A DNA stretch of 64,000 bases from a virus. Every line of letters starts with the position of its first letter. Within the stretch, counting starts at the first letter, position 1. Of this stretch, positions 51,428 to 60,367 are shown piece by piece. Where the stretch lies: the IMG/VR virus record IMGVR_UViG_3300010371_000033, positions 1-64,000 of that record; one strand, given 5' to 3'. The translations under genes and the position numbers were made by a program. A model generated the notes under the pieces. It did not search any database. It saw nothing but the letters and a program-made list of their open reading frames with translations, and was not told the DNA's origin.

Positions 51428-52375
51428 GTGATTTCTACTAATACTAATGAATTTTTGTGGGTCGAAAAATTTCGTCCCAAGACAGTTTCAGAAACTATTC
51501 TTCCAACAACATTGAAGAAAACATTTCAGACGTTTGTTGATCAGAAGAATATTCCTAACTTGTTGTTGAATGGTGGCGCAGGGATTGGCAAGACTACCGT
51601 AGCTAAAGCTATGTGCAGTGAGTTGGACTGTGATGTTCTATCAATCAACGCAAGTCTAAATGGTAATGTTGATACACTAAGGAATGAAATAGCACAATTC
51701 GCTTCTACTATGTCTTTCAAGACTGGTAGAAAGATTGTATTCCTGGATGAAGCTGATGCGTTGACTGATGCAACTCAAAAGGGTTTGCGTGGCTTCATGG
51801 AAGAGTTTGCATCAAACTGTGGATTCATTCTGACTTGTAATTTCAAAAACAGGATCATTGATCCTCTTCATTCAAGACTTTCTATCATTGAGTTCTCCAT
51901 TCCAAAAGAAGAACAACCAAAGCTAGCTATGGAATTCTTCAAGAGAATGGAAGAAATCTTGGAGACTGAAGGAGTTGGTTATGATAAGGAAGCTGTGGTT
52001 GCTCTAATCAAACAGCATTTTCCAGATTGGAGGAGAGTGATCGGTGAGCTTCAACGCTACAGTGCTACAGGGTACATAAATACAGGTGTACTGGCAACTG
52101 TAAAAGATGAAGATTTTGACGAATTGGTTGGGTTGTTGAAGAACAAGAAGTGGAATGAGATGAGAAAGTGGGTGGGTGAACACACTGATGTTGAACCAAA
52201 CGCATTACTCCGCAGGTTCTATGATCAATCCAAGTCGGTTGTTAAACCTGCGTCAATTCCAACGTTGGTGTTATTGCTAGCTGAAACTCAATACAAGTTG
52301 CAGTTTTCAGCTGATTCAGAAATTTGTATCGCTGCATTTCTAACTCAAGTTATGAGTGAAGTTTCATTTACTTAA
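51428..52375 (+). CDS. 44: clamp loader large subunit gp44 (315 aa, GTG start)
   Basis: FLWVEKFRPKTVSETILP, Walker A GGAGIGKTT (49-57), Walker B with FLDEADALT and the sensor CNFKNRIIDPLHSRL define the AAA+ clamp loader. T4 gp44 is 319 aa. Four copies with one gp62 open the clamp. The GTG at 51428 has a GAGGC site upstream and no ATG fits. Confidence 0.95.
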   Translation: MISTNTNEFLWVEKFRPKTVSETILPTTLKKTFQTFVDQKNIPNLLLNGGAGIGKTTVAKAMCSELDCDVLSINASLNGNVDTLRNEIAQFASTMSFKTGRKIVFLDEADALTDATQKGLRGFMEEFASNCGFILTCNFKNRIIDPLHSRLSIIEFSIPKEEQPKLAMEFFKRMEEILETEGVGYDKEAVVALIKQHFPDWRRVIGELQRYSATGYINTGVLATVKDEDFDELVGLLKNKKWNEMRKWVGEHTDVEPNALLRRFYDQSKSVVKPASIPTLVLLLAETQYKLQFSADSEICIAAFLTQVMSEVSFT

Positions 52376-52386
52376 ACAGGTGATTT

Positions 52387-52587
52387 ATGGTATTCAAGAA
52401 GAAAGTTAAACCAACATTTGAACAGTGGTCTCAACTAAAGGAAACAATTACACAATTTCCGTTGACTCCAGCTGTTATTGTTTCGGAGTTTCAAAAGAGT
52501 CGTGGTGTAGACTTGAATCGTGTGCGTATTGATGCTATGCGCGAAGAATATGAGAAAATTTATGGCGAAGGCGAAGAAAACTTGTGA
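52387..52587 (+). CDS. hypothetical protein between 44 and 62 (66 aa)
   Basis: Begins MVFKKKVKPTFEQWSQLKET, then TPAVIVSEFQKSRGVDLNRV and a helical end. It overlaps the start of gene 62 by 26 bases. Not recognised; a helix-turn-helix is possible in PAVIVSEFQKSRG. Confidence 0.6.
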   Translation: MVFKKKVKPTFEQWSQLKETITQFPLTPAVIVSEFQKSRGVDLNRVRIDAMREEYEKIYGEGEENL

Positions 52588-53029
52588 GGTTGCAGAACTA
52601 ACAGATGGTACAAAAGTAGGACTGTTTGATCTAATATCAGACGTATCTTACAACAAGACTGACTTGTTGCATGACAAACGTACTGGACTGGTCAAGACAA
52701 ATGTTCTAAGAGTCTATGTTCCTTACATGGTTAACAGAGCATTTTCATTAGACCTGTCGTCTATTCTTGATGCTCAGATTATGAATGAGTCCTACTTCCT
52801 GAATCCTGATATTCAGCATGATTTTTATCTACATGCATTGCGTAAGGCAAAACGATTCAACAAATGGCCCAAAACAGTTATTGAAGATGAAATCAAGATC
52901 ATTTCTGAAGAATATCAAGTTAATGTCAAGCAGGCCAGAGAAATTGCCAGAACTTTGACTAAAGAACAAAAAAACATCATTCTAACAAAACAACAAAGCA
53001 AGGGTGGCAAAGATGGAAGAAAACAATGA
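52562..53029 (+). CDS. 62: clamp loader small subunit gp62 (155 aa)
   Basis: Start at MAKAKKTCEVAEL; the longer reading overlaps the previous gene. LFDLISDVSYNKTDLLHD, YVPYMVNRAFSLDLSSILDA, NPDIQHDFYLHALRKAKRFN and KWPK are the known gp62 landmarks (T4: F...N...S...D.......Y.PFMVNR.LS). T4 gp62 has 187 aa. It lies between 44 and regA as in T4. Confidence 0.9.
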   Translation: MAKAKKTCEVAELTDGTKVGLFDLISDVSYNKTDLLHDKRTGLVKTNVLRVYVPYMVNRAFSLDLSSILDAQIMNESYFLNPDIQHDFYLHALRKAKRFNKWPKTVIEDEIKIISEEYQVNVKQAREIARTLTKEQKNIILTKQQSKGGKDGRKQ

Positions 53030-53432
53030 TCCGTTTGATGGAGTTGGTCTGAGGATCACCCTTCCGAGCACTGATGGTGCCTTTTTAAAGATCAAGGAAA
53101 CTTTGACCCGTGTAGGGTTATATTCAAAGTCTGATGGTCGTCAAGTGTTGGTGCAGTCATGCCATATTCTTCACAAGCGTGGCGAATATGCAATTGTACA
53201 TTTCAAGGAAATGTTTTCTCTGGATCATAGGGATTCAACTTTTACTTATCAAGACGAGGCAAGACGAGACGCTATCGCAATTTTGCTTCAAGAGTGGGGT
53301 TTGTTAACTCTGCTCGACCAACCTGCCACTTTAGAGGCTGATCGAAAGGCAGCGAAGTTCAAAGTTGTGTCCTACAAAGATAAATCTAATTGGTTGTTGA
53401 AGAGTAAGTACACGTTTTCGCAGAGAAAGTAA
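53013..53432 (+). CDS. regA: translational repressor RegA (139 aa)
   Basis: FLKIKETLTRVGLYSKS, LVQSCHILHKRGEYAIVHFK, EMFSLDHRDSTFTYQDEARR and EWGLLTLLD are very close to T4 RegA (122 aa), with a longer tail. RegA binds the start regions of early messages, including its own, and blocks translation. Start at ATG 53013 inside the end of gene 62; this overlap matches T4's coupled layout. Confidence 0.95.
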   Translation: MEENNDPFDGVGLRITLPSTDGAFLKIKETLTRVGLYSKSDGRQVLVQSCHILHKRGEYAIVHFKEMFSLDHRDSTFTYQDEARRDAIAILLQEWGLLTLLDQPATLEADRKAAKFKVVSYKDKSNWLLKSKYTFSQRK

Positions 53433-53441
53433 GAGCAGAGA

Positions 53442-53546
53442 ATGAAATTAGACATGTGCGTCTACATTCTTTACAGTTTAGGGTCATGCTGTTTTCTGGC
53501 AGGGTCGCTATTAACCATTTGGTTGAAACTGAGAGGAATACAATGA
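53442..53546 (+). CDS. small membrane peptide (34 aa)
   Basis: ATG 53442, with GAGCAGAG upstream, to a TGA that overlaps the next ATG. One hydrophobic helix (MCVYILYSLGSCCFLAGSLL) and a short basic end. Coupling to the following gene supports it. Function unknown. Confidence 0.5.
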   Translation: MKLDMCVYILYSLGSCCFLAGSLLTIWLKLRGIQ

Positions 53547-53803
53547 CTGTTGATGTGGGAAGACCTCCAATGATTGGATTTCCTAATTGTGATAAAATTG
53601 TTGAAGACATTCGCAAAAAAGAAGATGAAGATATTATTTCAAGAACTTTAGATGGAACCGATGTATTTTATGGTGGTGGTTATGTAGAAGGTGTAAATGT
53701 TCCCACACCAGCTTGTATAAATGATGTAATTTGGTATGGTGTCACGGAACAAGAAGAATCAAAGTTTGAGCATAATGAGTTTTACAATAGACCTATCTGT
53801 TGA
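53543..53803 (+). CDS. hypothetical protein (86 aa)
   Basis: Start at MTVDVGRPPMIGFPNC, overlapping the previous stop (ATGA). Acidic, with VEDIRKKEDEDIISRTLDGT, YGGGYVEGVNVPTPACI and three cysteines. No known family. The gap to the next gene is 11 bases. Confidence 0.6.
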   Translation: MTVDVGRPPMIGFPNCDKIVEDIRKKEDEDIISRTLDGTDVFYGGGYVEGVNVPTPACINDVIWYGVTEQEESKFEHNEFYNRPIC

Positions 53804-53814
53804 GGATAAATACA

Positions 53815-54228
53815 ATGGCAAACAAGAAGAAAGACGTGATAGTTTCAGATGTTACTGTTTCTAAGAAGAAGAACAAAGCAGTTAAGAAAGTTGTGAAGAA
53901 AACTGCAACCAAAAAGACCGTGGCGAAGAAGGTCAAGAAAAGTCAAGCGGTGAGTCAGAGCCCAGTGTCTAGGACTAAAACACTGAAGGGGCAATTGACG
54001 ACTACTGTGTCTAAAGTAGATACTAATACACCAGTTAACAGATGGGCCGCCCCTATTGATCCTCTTTTGGCAGATAAGTTGGAACTGATTGATGATATAC
54101 AATGCTCTAATACTTTTGAAATGAGAGAGCACAAGATGCTTGAAGCTGCTAGAATTGAACAACAGGATAAAGTCGAACTCAAGATTCCGTTTTGGGCTCG
54201 CATTTTGTGGTGGTTTGTTAAGAAGTGA
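53815..54228 (+). CDS. Lys-rich basic protein with hydrophobic tail (137 aa)
   Basis: Residues 1-50 hold about twenty Lys in KKxxKK and KKTATKKTVAKKVKK patterns like histone H1 or bacterial HU-like tails. The middle is neutral and acidic (DPLLADKLELIDDIQCSNTF). The last 17 residues form an amphipathic, Trp-rich helix (LKIPFWARILWWFVKK). This suggests one end bound to DNA and the other to a membrane, by inference. The stop overlaps the next GTG. Confidence 0.65.
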   Translation: MANKKKDVIVSDVTVSKKKNKAVKKVVKKTATKKTVAKKVKKSQAVSQSPVSRTKTLKGQLTTTVSKVDTNTPVNRWAAPIDPLLADKLELIDDIQCSNTFEMREHKMLEAARIEQQDKVELKIPFWARILWWFVKK

Positions 54229-54530
54229 ATGAGAGAGAAAAGCAAGCCTTTCTGACCTATGCTGATGCTATTATAGCTGAATGCCACAAAGTCAGATTCG
54301 AAGAAGGTGTACCTGGTTCAGCTCGCTATTCTAATATGGAAGAGAAATTGACTGAACCACGACAGTTTTATGTCTTGGGTCATAGTGATGGCCGTGAAAA
54401 GATGGCTAAAGAAATATTGAACATCATGAAAGCCTTGCAGACAGTTGAACAAAAATATAGTGATGAGATTGTTAAGCAATCATTAACAAAAATTGCAAAG
54501 GATCCAAGATGGAAATTGAAAAAGAATTGA
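54225..54530 (+). CDS. hypothetical protein (101 aa, GTG start)
   Basis: The only in-frame early start is the GTG at 54225, overlapping the preceding TGA. Helical and charged (FLTYADAIIAECHKVRFEEG, MKALQTVEQKYSDEIVKQSL). No family recognised. Its last bases overlap the following gene by 22. Confidence 0.6.
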   Translation: MNEREKQAFLTYADAIIAECHKVRFEEGVPGSARYSNMEEKLTEPRQFYVLGHSDGREKMAKEILNIMKALQTVEQKYSDEIVKQSLTKIAKDPRWKLKKN

Positions 54531-54781
54531 TTGCAAAGGAATTGCGCAAACATTCTCAAGAGCTTCGAGCAAAAATAGATAACAATCTGACGAATGCAAC
54601 ATGTACAAAAAATTTTGAACGTGATAGTGAAATCATCAATTGCGAATGTCACGCTATCTTTAAATTAGAGCAAAAATACAAGAAGAAGCATGATAAGCTT
54701 GTAAGAAAATATAGCAAACGTTCCACATGTTTGCGTGGATGTAAAATTTGTAACAGAATCCGAAATTGGCTGCATATTTGA
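54509..54781 (+). CDS. hypothetical Cys-containing basic protein (90 aa)
   Basis: ATG overlaps the end of the gene before. A helical charged N-terminus (MEIEKELIAKELRKHSQELR), then NCECHAIF and a CLRGCKICNR segment. The four late cysteines (C-x-C and C-x3-C-x2-C) could hold a zinc ion. Not recognised. Confidence 0.6.
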   Translation: MEIEKELIAKELRKHSQELRAKIDNNLTNATCTKNFERDSEIINCECHAIFKLEQKYKKKHDKLVRKYSKRSTCLRGCKICNRIRNWLHI

Positions 54782-54789
54782 GGTGATTC

Positions 54790-55374
54790 ATGGCACAGAA
54801 GAAAGAAGTGGTAAGTGGATCATTGGATGATCTGAGGATAGAACGCAGCGGTGTTGGTGATGTTAATGGTAAAGGTCGTGGTTCAGCTGCTCGTTTCAAC
54901 GCAGGTAAGATGAGGTATGATTTGCTTGATATTGGAGTGTTAATAGAGTCACTTAAAATTGAGTTGGAGGATTCCCTGTACTTGCCTGTTTTGGAAAGTC
55001 TTTCCAAATGGCAACATGGTGGCACGTCTGAAGATTTATTGCAATCTGCACTGACTCTTTCTATATTGACTTCCAGCAACTGGAGTGAGAATCCAGCTTG
55101 TATAGGTTATGTTCCCTGGGATCAATGTGCTGAAGTTTTTGAATATGGTGCCAAGAAATATTCAGAATGGAATTGGTTGCGTGGCCAGTCTTGGTCTATT
55201 CCATTTGCTTGTTGTTTAAGGCATTTGGCTAAGATTTCTAGAGACGAATGGATTGATCCAGAATCTGGCAAAACACATCTTGGCCATTTTCTTTGTAATG
55301 TAATGATGCTATGCTACTTTGAGAAGGAATACACGGAAGGCGATGATCGTCCTCCATTCCTGAATAAAGAATGA
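54790..55374 (+). CDS. dATP/dGTP diphosphohydrolase-like protein (194 aa)
   Basis: GRGSAARFNAGKMRYDLLDI, CAEVFEYGAKKYSEWNWLRG, WSIPFACCLRHLAKISRDEW and HLGHFLCNVMMLCYFEKEY are the signature of the dATP/dGTP diphosphohydrolase family (DUF5664 type; all-alpha NTP pyrophosphatase fold). Glu and His/Asp in the two helices bind metal. In phages that replace adenine by 2-aminoadenine a related enzyme removes dATP. The position just before gene 43 suggests control of the nucleotide pool. Confidence 0.82.
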   Translation: MAQKKEVVSGSLDDLRIERSGVGDVNGKGRGSAARFNAGKMRYDLLDIGVLIESLKIELEDSLYLPVLESLSKWQHGGTSEDLLQSALTLSILTSSNWSENPACIGYVPWDQCAEVFEYGAKKYSEWNWLRGQSWSIPFACCLRHLAKISRDEWIDPESGKTHLGHFLCNVMMLCYFEKEYTEGDDRPPFLNKE

Positions 55375-55381
55375 GGATCCA

Positions 55382-57892
55382 ATGCGTTTCTATACTAATG
55401 TTGTCAATCGTGGAAAGAACATCTATGTTCGAGGTTGGGCTGAAGGCAAACGTTGGGCTGAAGTAATACCATACAAACCACGTCTTTATATCGAGAACAA
55501 TAAACAACTCACGGCAGGTAAGTGGGTTGATATGATGTCCGGTAAAGCACTGGCACAAGTTGATTTTGATAATATCTATGAAGCTAAAGACTTCATCAAA
55601 CAATATGATGGGTTGAATGATTTTCATATCTATGGATCAACTGATTGGACTGGTCAATACATATTTGATGTTTTCCCAGGAGAGGTGCATTCTGACCTGA
55701 ACAGGATCAATGTGCTGTTTATGGATATTGAAGTAGATTCTAAGAATGGATATGCTTCTGTAAACAGTGCTGAGAATGAAGTCATCTCAATTACGATCTG
55801 CACGCGTGGTAAGTATTATGTATTGGGTTTGGTTGACTTCAAAGTGCCAGAAGGCAAGAATGTTCAATATCACAAGTGTAGCAGTGAACGTGAACTCCTT
55901 GTTATCTTTCTACAATGCTGGGAGAAGGCCGATCCTGACGTTGTAACAGGATGGAACACCAATGGCTACGACTTACCTTATCTGATCAATCGCATTTCTC
56001 GAGTCTTTGGAGAGGAAGAATGCAAGAAGCTTTCTCCATGGAGAAAAATGCCAGTCTTGAAGGACGCAATTGGTAAAGCTGGTCGCAAAACGATCAAACC
56101 TTACATTGATGGCATCGCTTGTCTTGATTATTATGATCTCTACACCAATGGTAAATTCGTTCAAAGTCAACGTGAAGAATACACACTTGACTATATTTCT
56201 AGATATGAACTTGGTTCTGAAAAGACAGATTACAGCCAGTATGGATCACTTGCGAAATTTTATGAACAGAATCCACAGCTCTTCATAGAATACAACATCC
56301 ATGACGTTGAATTGGTTGTTGCTCTGGATGCCAAGTTGAAGTTTCTTGAGCTGGTCTATTCGATGGCTTATGATGCCAAAGTCAACTATCAAGATACTTT
56401 AGGATCAGTGTTCATCTGGGAAAACATCATCCGTAATCACCAGATGTCTAAGGGAATGGTTCCGCCATTAAAGAAAGACGTGGGCGAGAAGAACCAATCT
56501 ATTGTAGGTGGTTATGTCAAAAACCCAAATCCTGGTATGTATCATTGGGTTGTAACCTTTGACGCGTCATCCCTGTACCCTTCTTTGATTCGACAATTGA
56601 ATATCAGTCCAGAGACACTTCAGGGTGTAATGTATTCTGTCGACAGGTCTGACTTAGATGGTAGTGGTTGGGAAGAAGCGAGGGCGTTGGCTCAAGAAAA
56701 CAATTGGACGATTGCTTCTAATGGCGCAGCTTTTGATGTTGAAAGAAGTGGATGTCTACCAGAATTGATGTACATCTATTATCAGAAAAAGAATGATGCG
56801 TCAAAACTTCAAATTGAAGCAGAAAAAGAGTTACAGCTGAAACCTGGTGATAAGGAATTAGAACTTCGCATTCAGAATCTGAAGTCAAAGATATTCGCAA
56901 CCAAGGTGCTACTCAATTCTTGTTTCGGTGCAACATCTAATCCTTACTTCCAGTTCTCTGACGATAGAATCGCGGAAGCAATTACAACTTCAGGTCAGAC
57001 GTTGATTCAGACCGCTGCAAAAAGAGTCAATGCACAATTTTGCAAGATCATGAAAAGCAATCGTGATTACATTATTGCTTCTGATACAGACTCAATTATT
57101 GTGGATTGTTCTTCAATTGTTGAAGCTGCCAAATGGAATGGTTCTTTGAATCCAACTGCGTCTGTTGAAGAAACAACCAAGTTCCTCAATAGATTGTGCG
57201 AAGCTAAACTGAACCCATTGCTTGATGAAATCATGGATGAGATAGTTAGCAAGACTCATGCTCGTGAAAAAGCAGTGTTCATGGTGCGTGAAGCAATTTG
57301 CGACACAGTAGTTTGGGTGGCTGCTAAGAATTACATGATGCGCATTTGGAACAACAAAGGCGTCACATACAAGAATCCTAAATACAAGATCATGGGTCTT
57401 GAAGCTGTTCGTTCTACCACTCCAACTGCTTGTAGAAAAGCTTTGAAGCATTCAATTGAATTGATACTAGATGAAAATCAACAGGGATTGTTAGATTACA
57501 TAGAGGAATTCAAGAAAGTATTTTGGAACTCTGATTATTCTGAAGTCAGTAAGAACATTAGCGTGAGATTTGGTTCACCTGTTGTTACTCAACAGATCAG
57601 AGCAGCAACAGTGTATAACAATGCCATCAAAGAAAGAAATTTGGAAAATCTCTATTCTTTGATATCACATGGTAGTAAAATACGCCTCTTGCATCTAAAG
57701 AAACCAAATCCATTGGGGTCTGATATTATTGGATTCCCAGAAGGCAAGCTTCCAAAGGAATTTGGAATTGACAAGTATATTGACAAAGAACAAATGTTTG
57801 AAAAGACATTCATGGTTCCGCTTGAAAAGATGGTTAAAGCAGGTGGAATGAGTATTAAGCAAGAAGATTCATTGTCTGCATTTTTTGTTTGA
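55382..57892 (+). CDS. 43: DNA polymerase gp43 (family B, 836 aa)
   Basis: Exonuclease motifs MDIEVDS (Asp115, Glu117) and NTNGYDLPYLINRI; motif A DASSLYPSLI from Asp394; motif B KVLLNSCFGATSNPYF (Cys-Phe where YG is usual); motif C ASDTDSI with Asp568 and Asp570. T4 gp43 is 898 aa. The last residues SLSAFFV are a likely clamp-binding tail; a similar end is on the GT-B protein at 61549. Proofreading polymerase for the phage genome. Confidence 0.97.
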   Translation: MRFYTNVVNRGKNIYVRGWAEGKRWAEVIPYKPRLYIENNKQLTAGKWVDMMSGKALAQVDFDNIYEAKDFIKQYDGLNDFHIYGSTDWTGQYIFDVFPGEVHSDLNRINVLFMDIEVDSKNGYASVNSAENEVISITICTRGKYYVLGLVDFKVPEGKNVQYHKCSSERELLVIFLQCWEKADPDVVTGWNTNGYDLPYLINRISRVFGEEECKKLSPWRKMPVLKDAIGKAGRKTIKPYIDGIACLDYYDLYTNGKFVQSQREEYTLDYISRYELGSEKTDYSQYGSLAKFYEQNPQLFIEYNIHDVELVVALDAKLKFLELVYSMAYDAKVNYQDTLGSVFIWENIIRNHQMSKGMVPPLKKDVGEKNQSIVGGYVKNPNPGMYHWVVTFDASSLYPSLIRQLNISPETLQGVMYSVDRSDLDGSGWEEARALAQENNWTIASNGAAFDVERSGCLPELMYIYYQKKNDASKLQIEAEKELQLKPGDKELELRIQNLKSKIFATKVLLNSCFGATSNPYFQFSDDRIAEAITTSGQTLIQTAAKRVNAQFCKIMKSNRDYIIASDTDSIIVDCSSIVEAAKWNGSLNPTASVEETTKFLNRLCEAKLNPLLDEIMDEIVSKTHAREKAVFMVREAICDTVVWVAAKNYMMRIWNNKGVTYKNPKYKIMGLEAVRSTTPTACRKALKHSIELILDENQQGLLDYIEEFKKVFWNSDYSEVSKNISVRFGSPVVTQQIRAATVYNNAIKERNLENLYSLISHGSKIRLLHLKKPNPLGSDIIGFPEGKLPKEFGIDKYIDKEQMFEKTFMVPLEKMVKAGGMSIKQEDSLSAFFV

Positions 57893-57901
57893 GGATTAGA
57901 T

Positions 57902-58948
57902 ATGGCAAATGTTGAATTACTGAAAAGATTAAAAGCAGCATCAACTATTGATGAAACATCAATGCTGGAAGATTCAGTGGTGTTTCAGAAAAAGGATTTG
58001 GTTCAGACTCCTGTTCCAATGTTGAATGTTGCATTATCAGGCATGCTGGATGGCGGATTTGCTTCTGGCTTGACGGTATTTGCGGGTGAGAGCAAAAGGT
58101 TCAAGACTATGTATGTCTTGATTTGTGCTGCTGCTTATCTGAAGAAATATCCTGATTCTGTTCTTTTGTTTTATGATTCTGAATTTGGTACTCCACAATC
58201 ATATTTCAGTTCACTTGGTATTCCTCTGGATAGAGTGATTCATACACCTATTACAACTGTTGAACAATTGCGTTCAGATATAGCCAATCAGTTGAATGCT
58301 ATCAAGAAAGGAGACAGAATTTTCATTGCAGTTGATTCTGTAGGAAATCTTGCGTCTGCAAAAGAAGTCAATGATGCCTTAGACGAGAAGTCCGTAGCAG
58401 ATATGACACGCGCCAAACAATTGAAGTCTCTCTTTCGTATTATCACTCCACAGTTGACATTGAAAGATGTTCCATGTTTTGTTGTTAATCATACTTACAA
58501 AACCATGGAGCTTTATTCCAAAGATGTTGTATCTGGCGGAACAGGTGTTTATTATAGCTCTGATAACATCTTTATTATTGGTCGACAACAAGAAAAAGAA
58601 AAAGATAAATTGTCTGGTTTTAATTTCATTATTAATGTAGAGAAGTCACGTTTTGTAAAGGAAAAGAGTAAAATACCGATTAGTGTTTCTTTTGAGCATG
58701 GTATGCAAAAGAATTCTGGATTGCTTGAATTGGCTCTTGAGTTGAATTATGTAACTTCGCCAAAATTGGGACAATATGCTTTCGTGAATCGCAAGACTGG
58801 TGAAGTAGAAGATAAGACATTCAAAAAGACCGAAACCACTAAACCAGAATTTTCCAAACGTTTGTTGGATGATGTTGATTTTCAAGAAGCTGTTAAGGAT
58901 AAGTTTCAGATTGCTAGGACAGCTCTGTTTAAGAATGATGAGGAATAA
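57902..58948 (+). CDS. uvsX: UvsX recombinase (348 aa)
   Basis: RecA-fold with Walker A-like GESKRFKT (62-69; T4 has GPSKSFKS), FYDSEFGTPQSYF, FIAVDSVGNLASAKE and VNHTYKTMELYSKDVVSGGT. Length is near that of T4 UvsX (391 aa), with a shorter end. It makes filaments on single-stranded DNA and starts recombination-dependent replication with UvsY and gp32. Confidence 0.96.
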   Translation: MANVELLKRLKAASTIDETSMLEDSVVFQKKDLVQTPVPMLNVALSGMLDGGFASGLTVFAGESKRFKTMYVLICAAAYLKKYPDSVLLFYDSEFGTPQSYFSSLGIPLDRVIHTPITTVEQLRSDIANQLNAIKKGDRIFIAVDSVGNLASAKEVNDALDEKSVADMTRAKQLKSLFRIITPQLTLKDVPCFVVNHTYKTMELYSKDVVSGGTGVYYSSDNIFIIGRQQEKEKDKLSGFNFIINVEKSRFVKEKSKIPISVSFEHGMQKNSGLLELALELNYVTSPKLGQYAFVNRKTGEVEDKTFKKTETTKPEFSKRLLDDVDFQEAVKDKFQIARTALFKNDEE

Positions 58949-58950
58949 GA

Positions 58951-60366
58951 ATGCCACAACCAATCGAAGTTGAAATTTTAAACGGTTTGGTGTTTGATTC
59001 GGAGTTTGCTAAGCTTGCTTTGCCGCACTTTGAAGATGAATATTTTTCTGATGATGGTACAAGAACAGTTTTGAGCCTTGCTCGTGATTATATTGGTAAG
59101 TACGGAAGTCAACCAACGATTGATGCTTTAGCAATTGATCTGCAATCTGTAAAAGAGTTGACACAGGACCAGTTTGAAGGTGCTAAGAATGTTATTCAAG
59201 AATTGAAACCGAGTGAAACTGACTACAAATGGCTGGTAGATAAAGCTGAAGGATTCTGCCAAGATCGTGCTTTGTATCTTGGTATCATGCAAGCCATTCA
59301 CATTGTTGATGGTAAGGAAACCAAGCATGGTATCTCTAAAGGAGCAATTCCTGACTTACTGCAAAAGGCATTGGCTGTCAATTTTGATCGTTCCATAGGT
59401 CATGATTACTTTTCTCAAGCTGATGCTCGTTTTGCATTCTATCATAATGATGAAGAACACATACCATTTGATCTGGAGATGCTCAACCGCATCACCAAAG
59501 GTGGTTTGTACCGCAAGACTTTAAATGTTTTCACCGCTGCACCAGGAGTTGGTAAAACTCTGACAATGTGCCATATGGCTGCATCATATGTTGCATCTGG
59601 TTTGAAAGTTCTATACATCACAATGGAAATGTCTGAAGAAAGGATTGCTCAGAGAATTGACGCGAACTTACTTGATGTATCCTTGAATGAGATAGAAAAT
59701 ATTTCTAGAGCGGATTTTGATTCCAGAGTGCAAAGAGCACGTTCCAGAATGACGGGTGATATAGTCATCAAAGAATTCCCGACTGGTGGTGGAAACGTCA
59801 ATCATTTCAGACATTTACTTTCTGAATTGGACCAGAAGAAGAGATTCAAACCGGATGTTATCTTCGTTGACTATATGAATATTTGTTCATCAGCCCGTTA
59901 CCGTAATGGCGATGGAGCAAATAGTTATTCTGTCGTGAAAGCTATTGCTGAAGAGTTGAGAGGCATGGCGGTTGAATTCAATGTTCCCGTTGTTACAGCA
60001 ACACAGTTTAACCGTGAAGGAGCGGGTTCGTCTGATCCTGAAATGACGAATACATCAGACAGCTTCGGAACACCCATGACGGCTGACTTGCAATTGGCAA
60101 TCTACTCTACTCCAGACCTGGATGAACAGGGTAAGTTGGTTATCAAGCAATTGAAGAATCGCTACAATGATAAGACAGAATACAAGAAGTTTCTGTTAAG
60201 AGTGGATAAGAGCAAAATGCGTTTGATGGATGATGATGTGCTGGAAGGATACTCAACTTCTTTGTCTGATAAGGAAAAGAAGAACATTGAAGAAATGTCT
60301 AATGCTCGCAAACCAACACATGATGAAAAATCATTTGGTGGGTTTGATTTTGGAGAGGATGAATAA
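58951..60366 (+). CDS. 41: replicative helicase gp41 (DnaB-like, 471 aa)
   Basis: An N-terminal helical domain, then AAPGVGKTLTMCHM (about 196-210), LYITMEMSEERIAQRIDANL, VIFVDYMNICSS and TATQFNREG give a DnaB-type RecA core. T4 gp41 is 475 aa. It unwinds DNA at the fork and works with a primase, which is not in the window. It follows uvsX by two bases, as in T4. Confidence 0.96.
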   Translation: MPQPIEVEILNGLVFDSEFAKLALPHFEDEYFSDDGTRTVLSLARDYIGKYGSQPTIDALAIDLQSVKELTQDQFEGAKNVIQELKPSETDYKWLVDKAEGFCQDRALYLGIMQAIHIVDGKETKHGISKGAIPDLLQKALAVNFDRSIGHDYFSQADARFAFYHNDEEHIPFDLEMLNRITKGGLYRKTLNVFTAAPGVGKTLTMCHMAASYVASGLKVLYITMEMSEERIAQRIDANLLDVSLNEIENISRADFDSRVQRARSRMTGDIVIKEFPTGGGNVNHFRHLLSELDQKKRFKPDVIFVDYMNICSSARYRNGDGANSYSVVKAIAEELRGMAVEFNVPVVTATQFNREGAGSSDPEMTNTSDSFGTPMTADLQLAIYSTPDLDEQGKLVIKQLKNRYNDKTEYKKFLLRVDKSKMRLMDDDVLEGYSTSLSDKEKKNIEEMSNARKPTHDEKSFGGFDFGEDE

Positions 60367-60367
60367 T

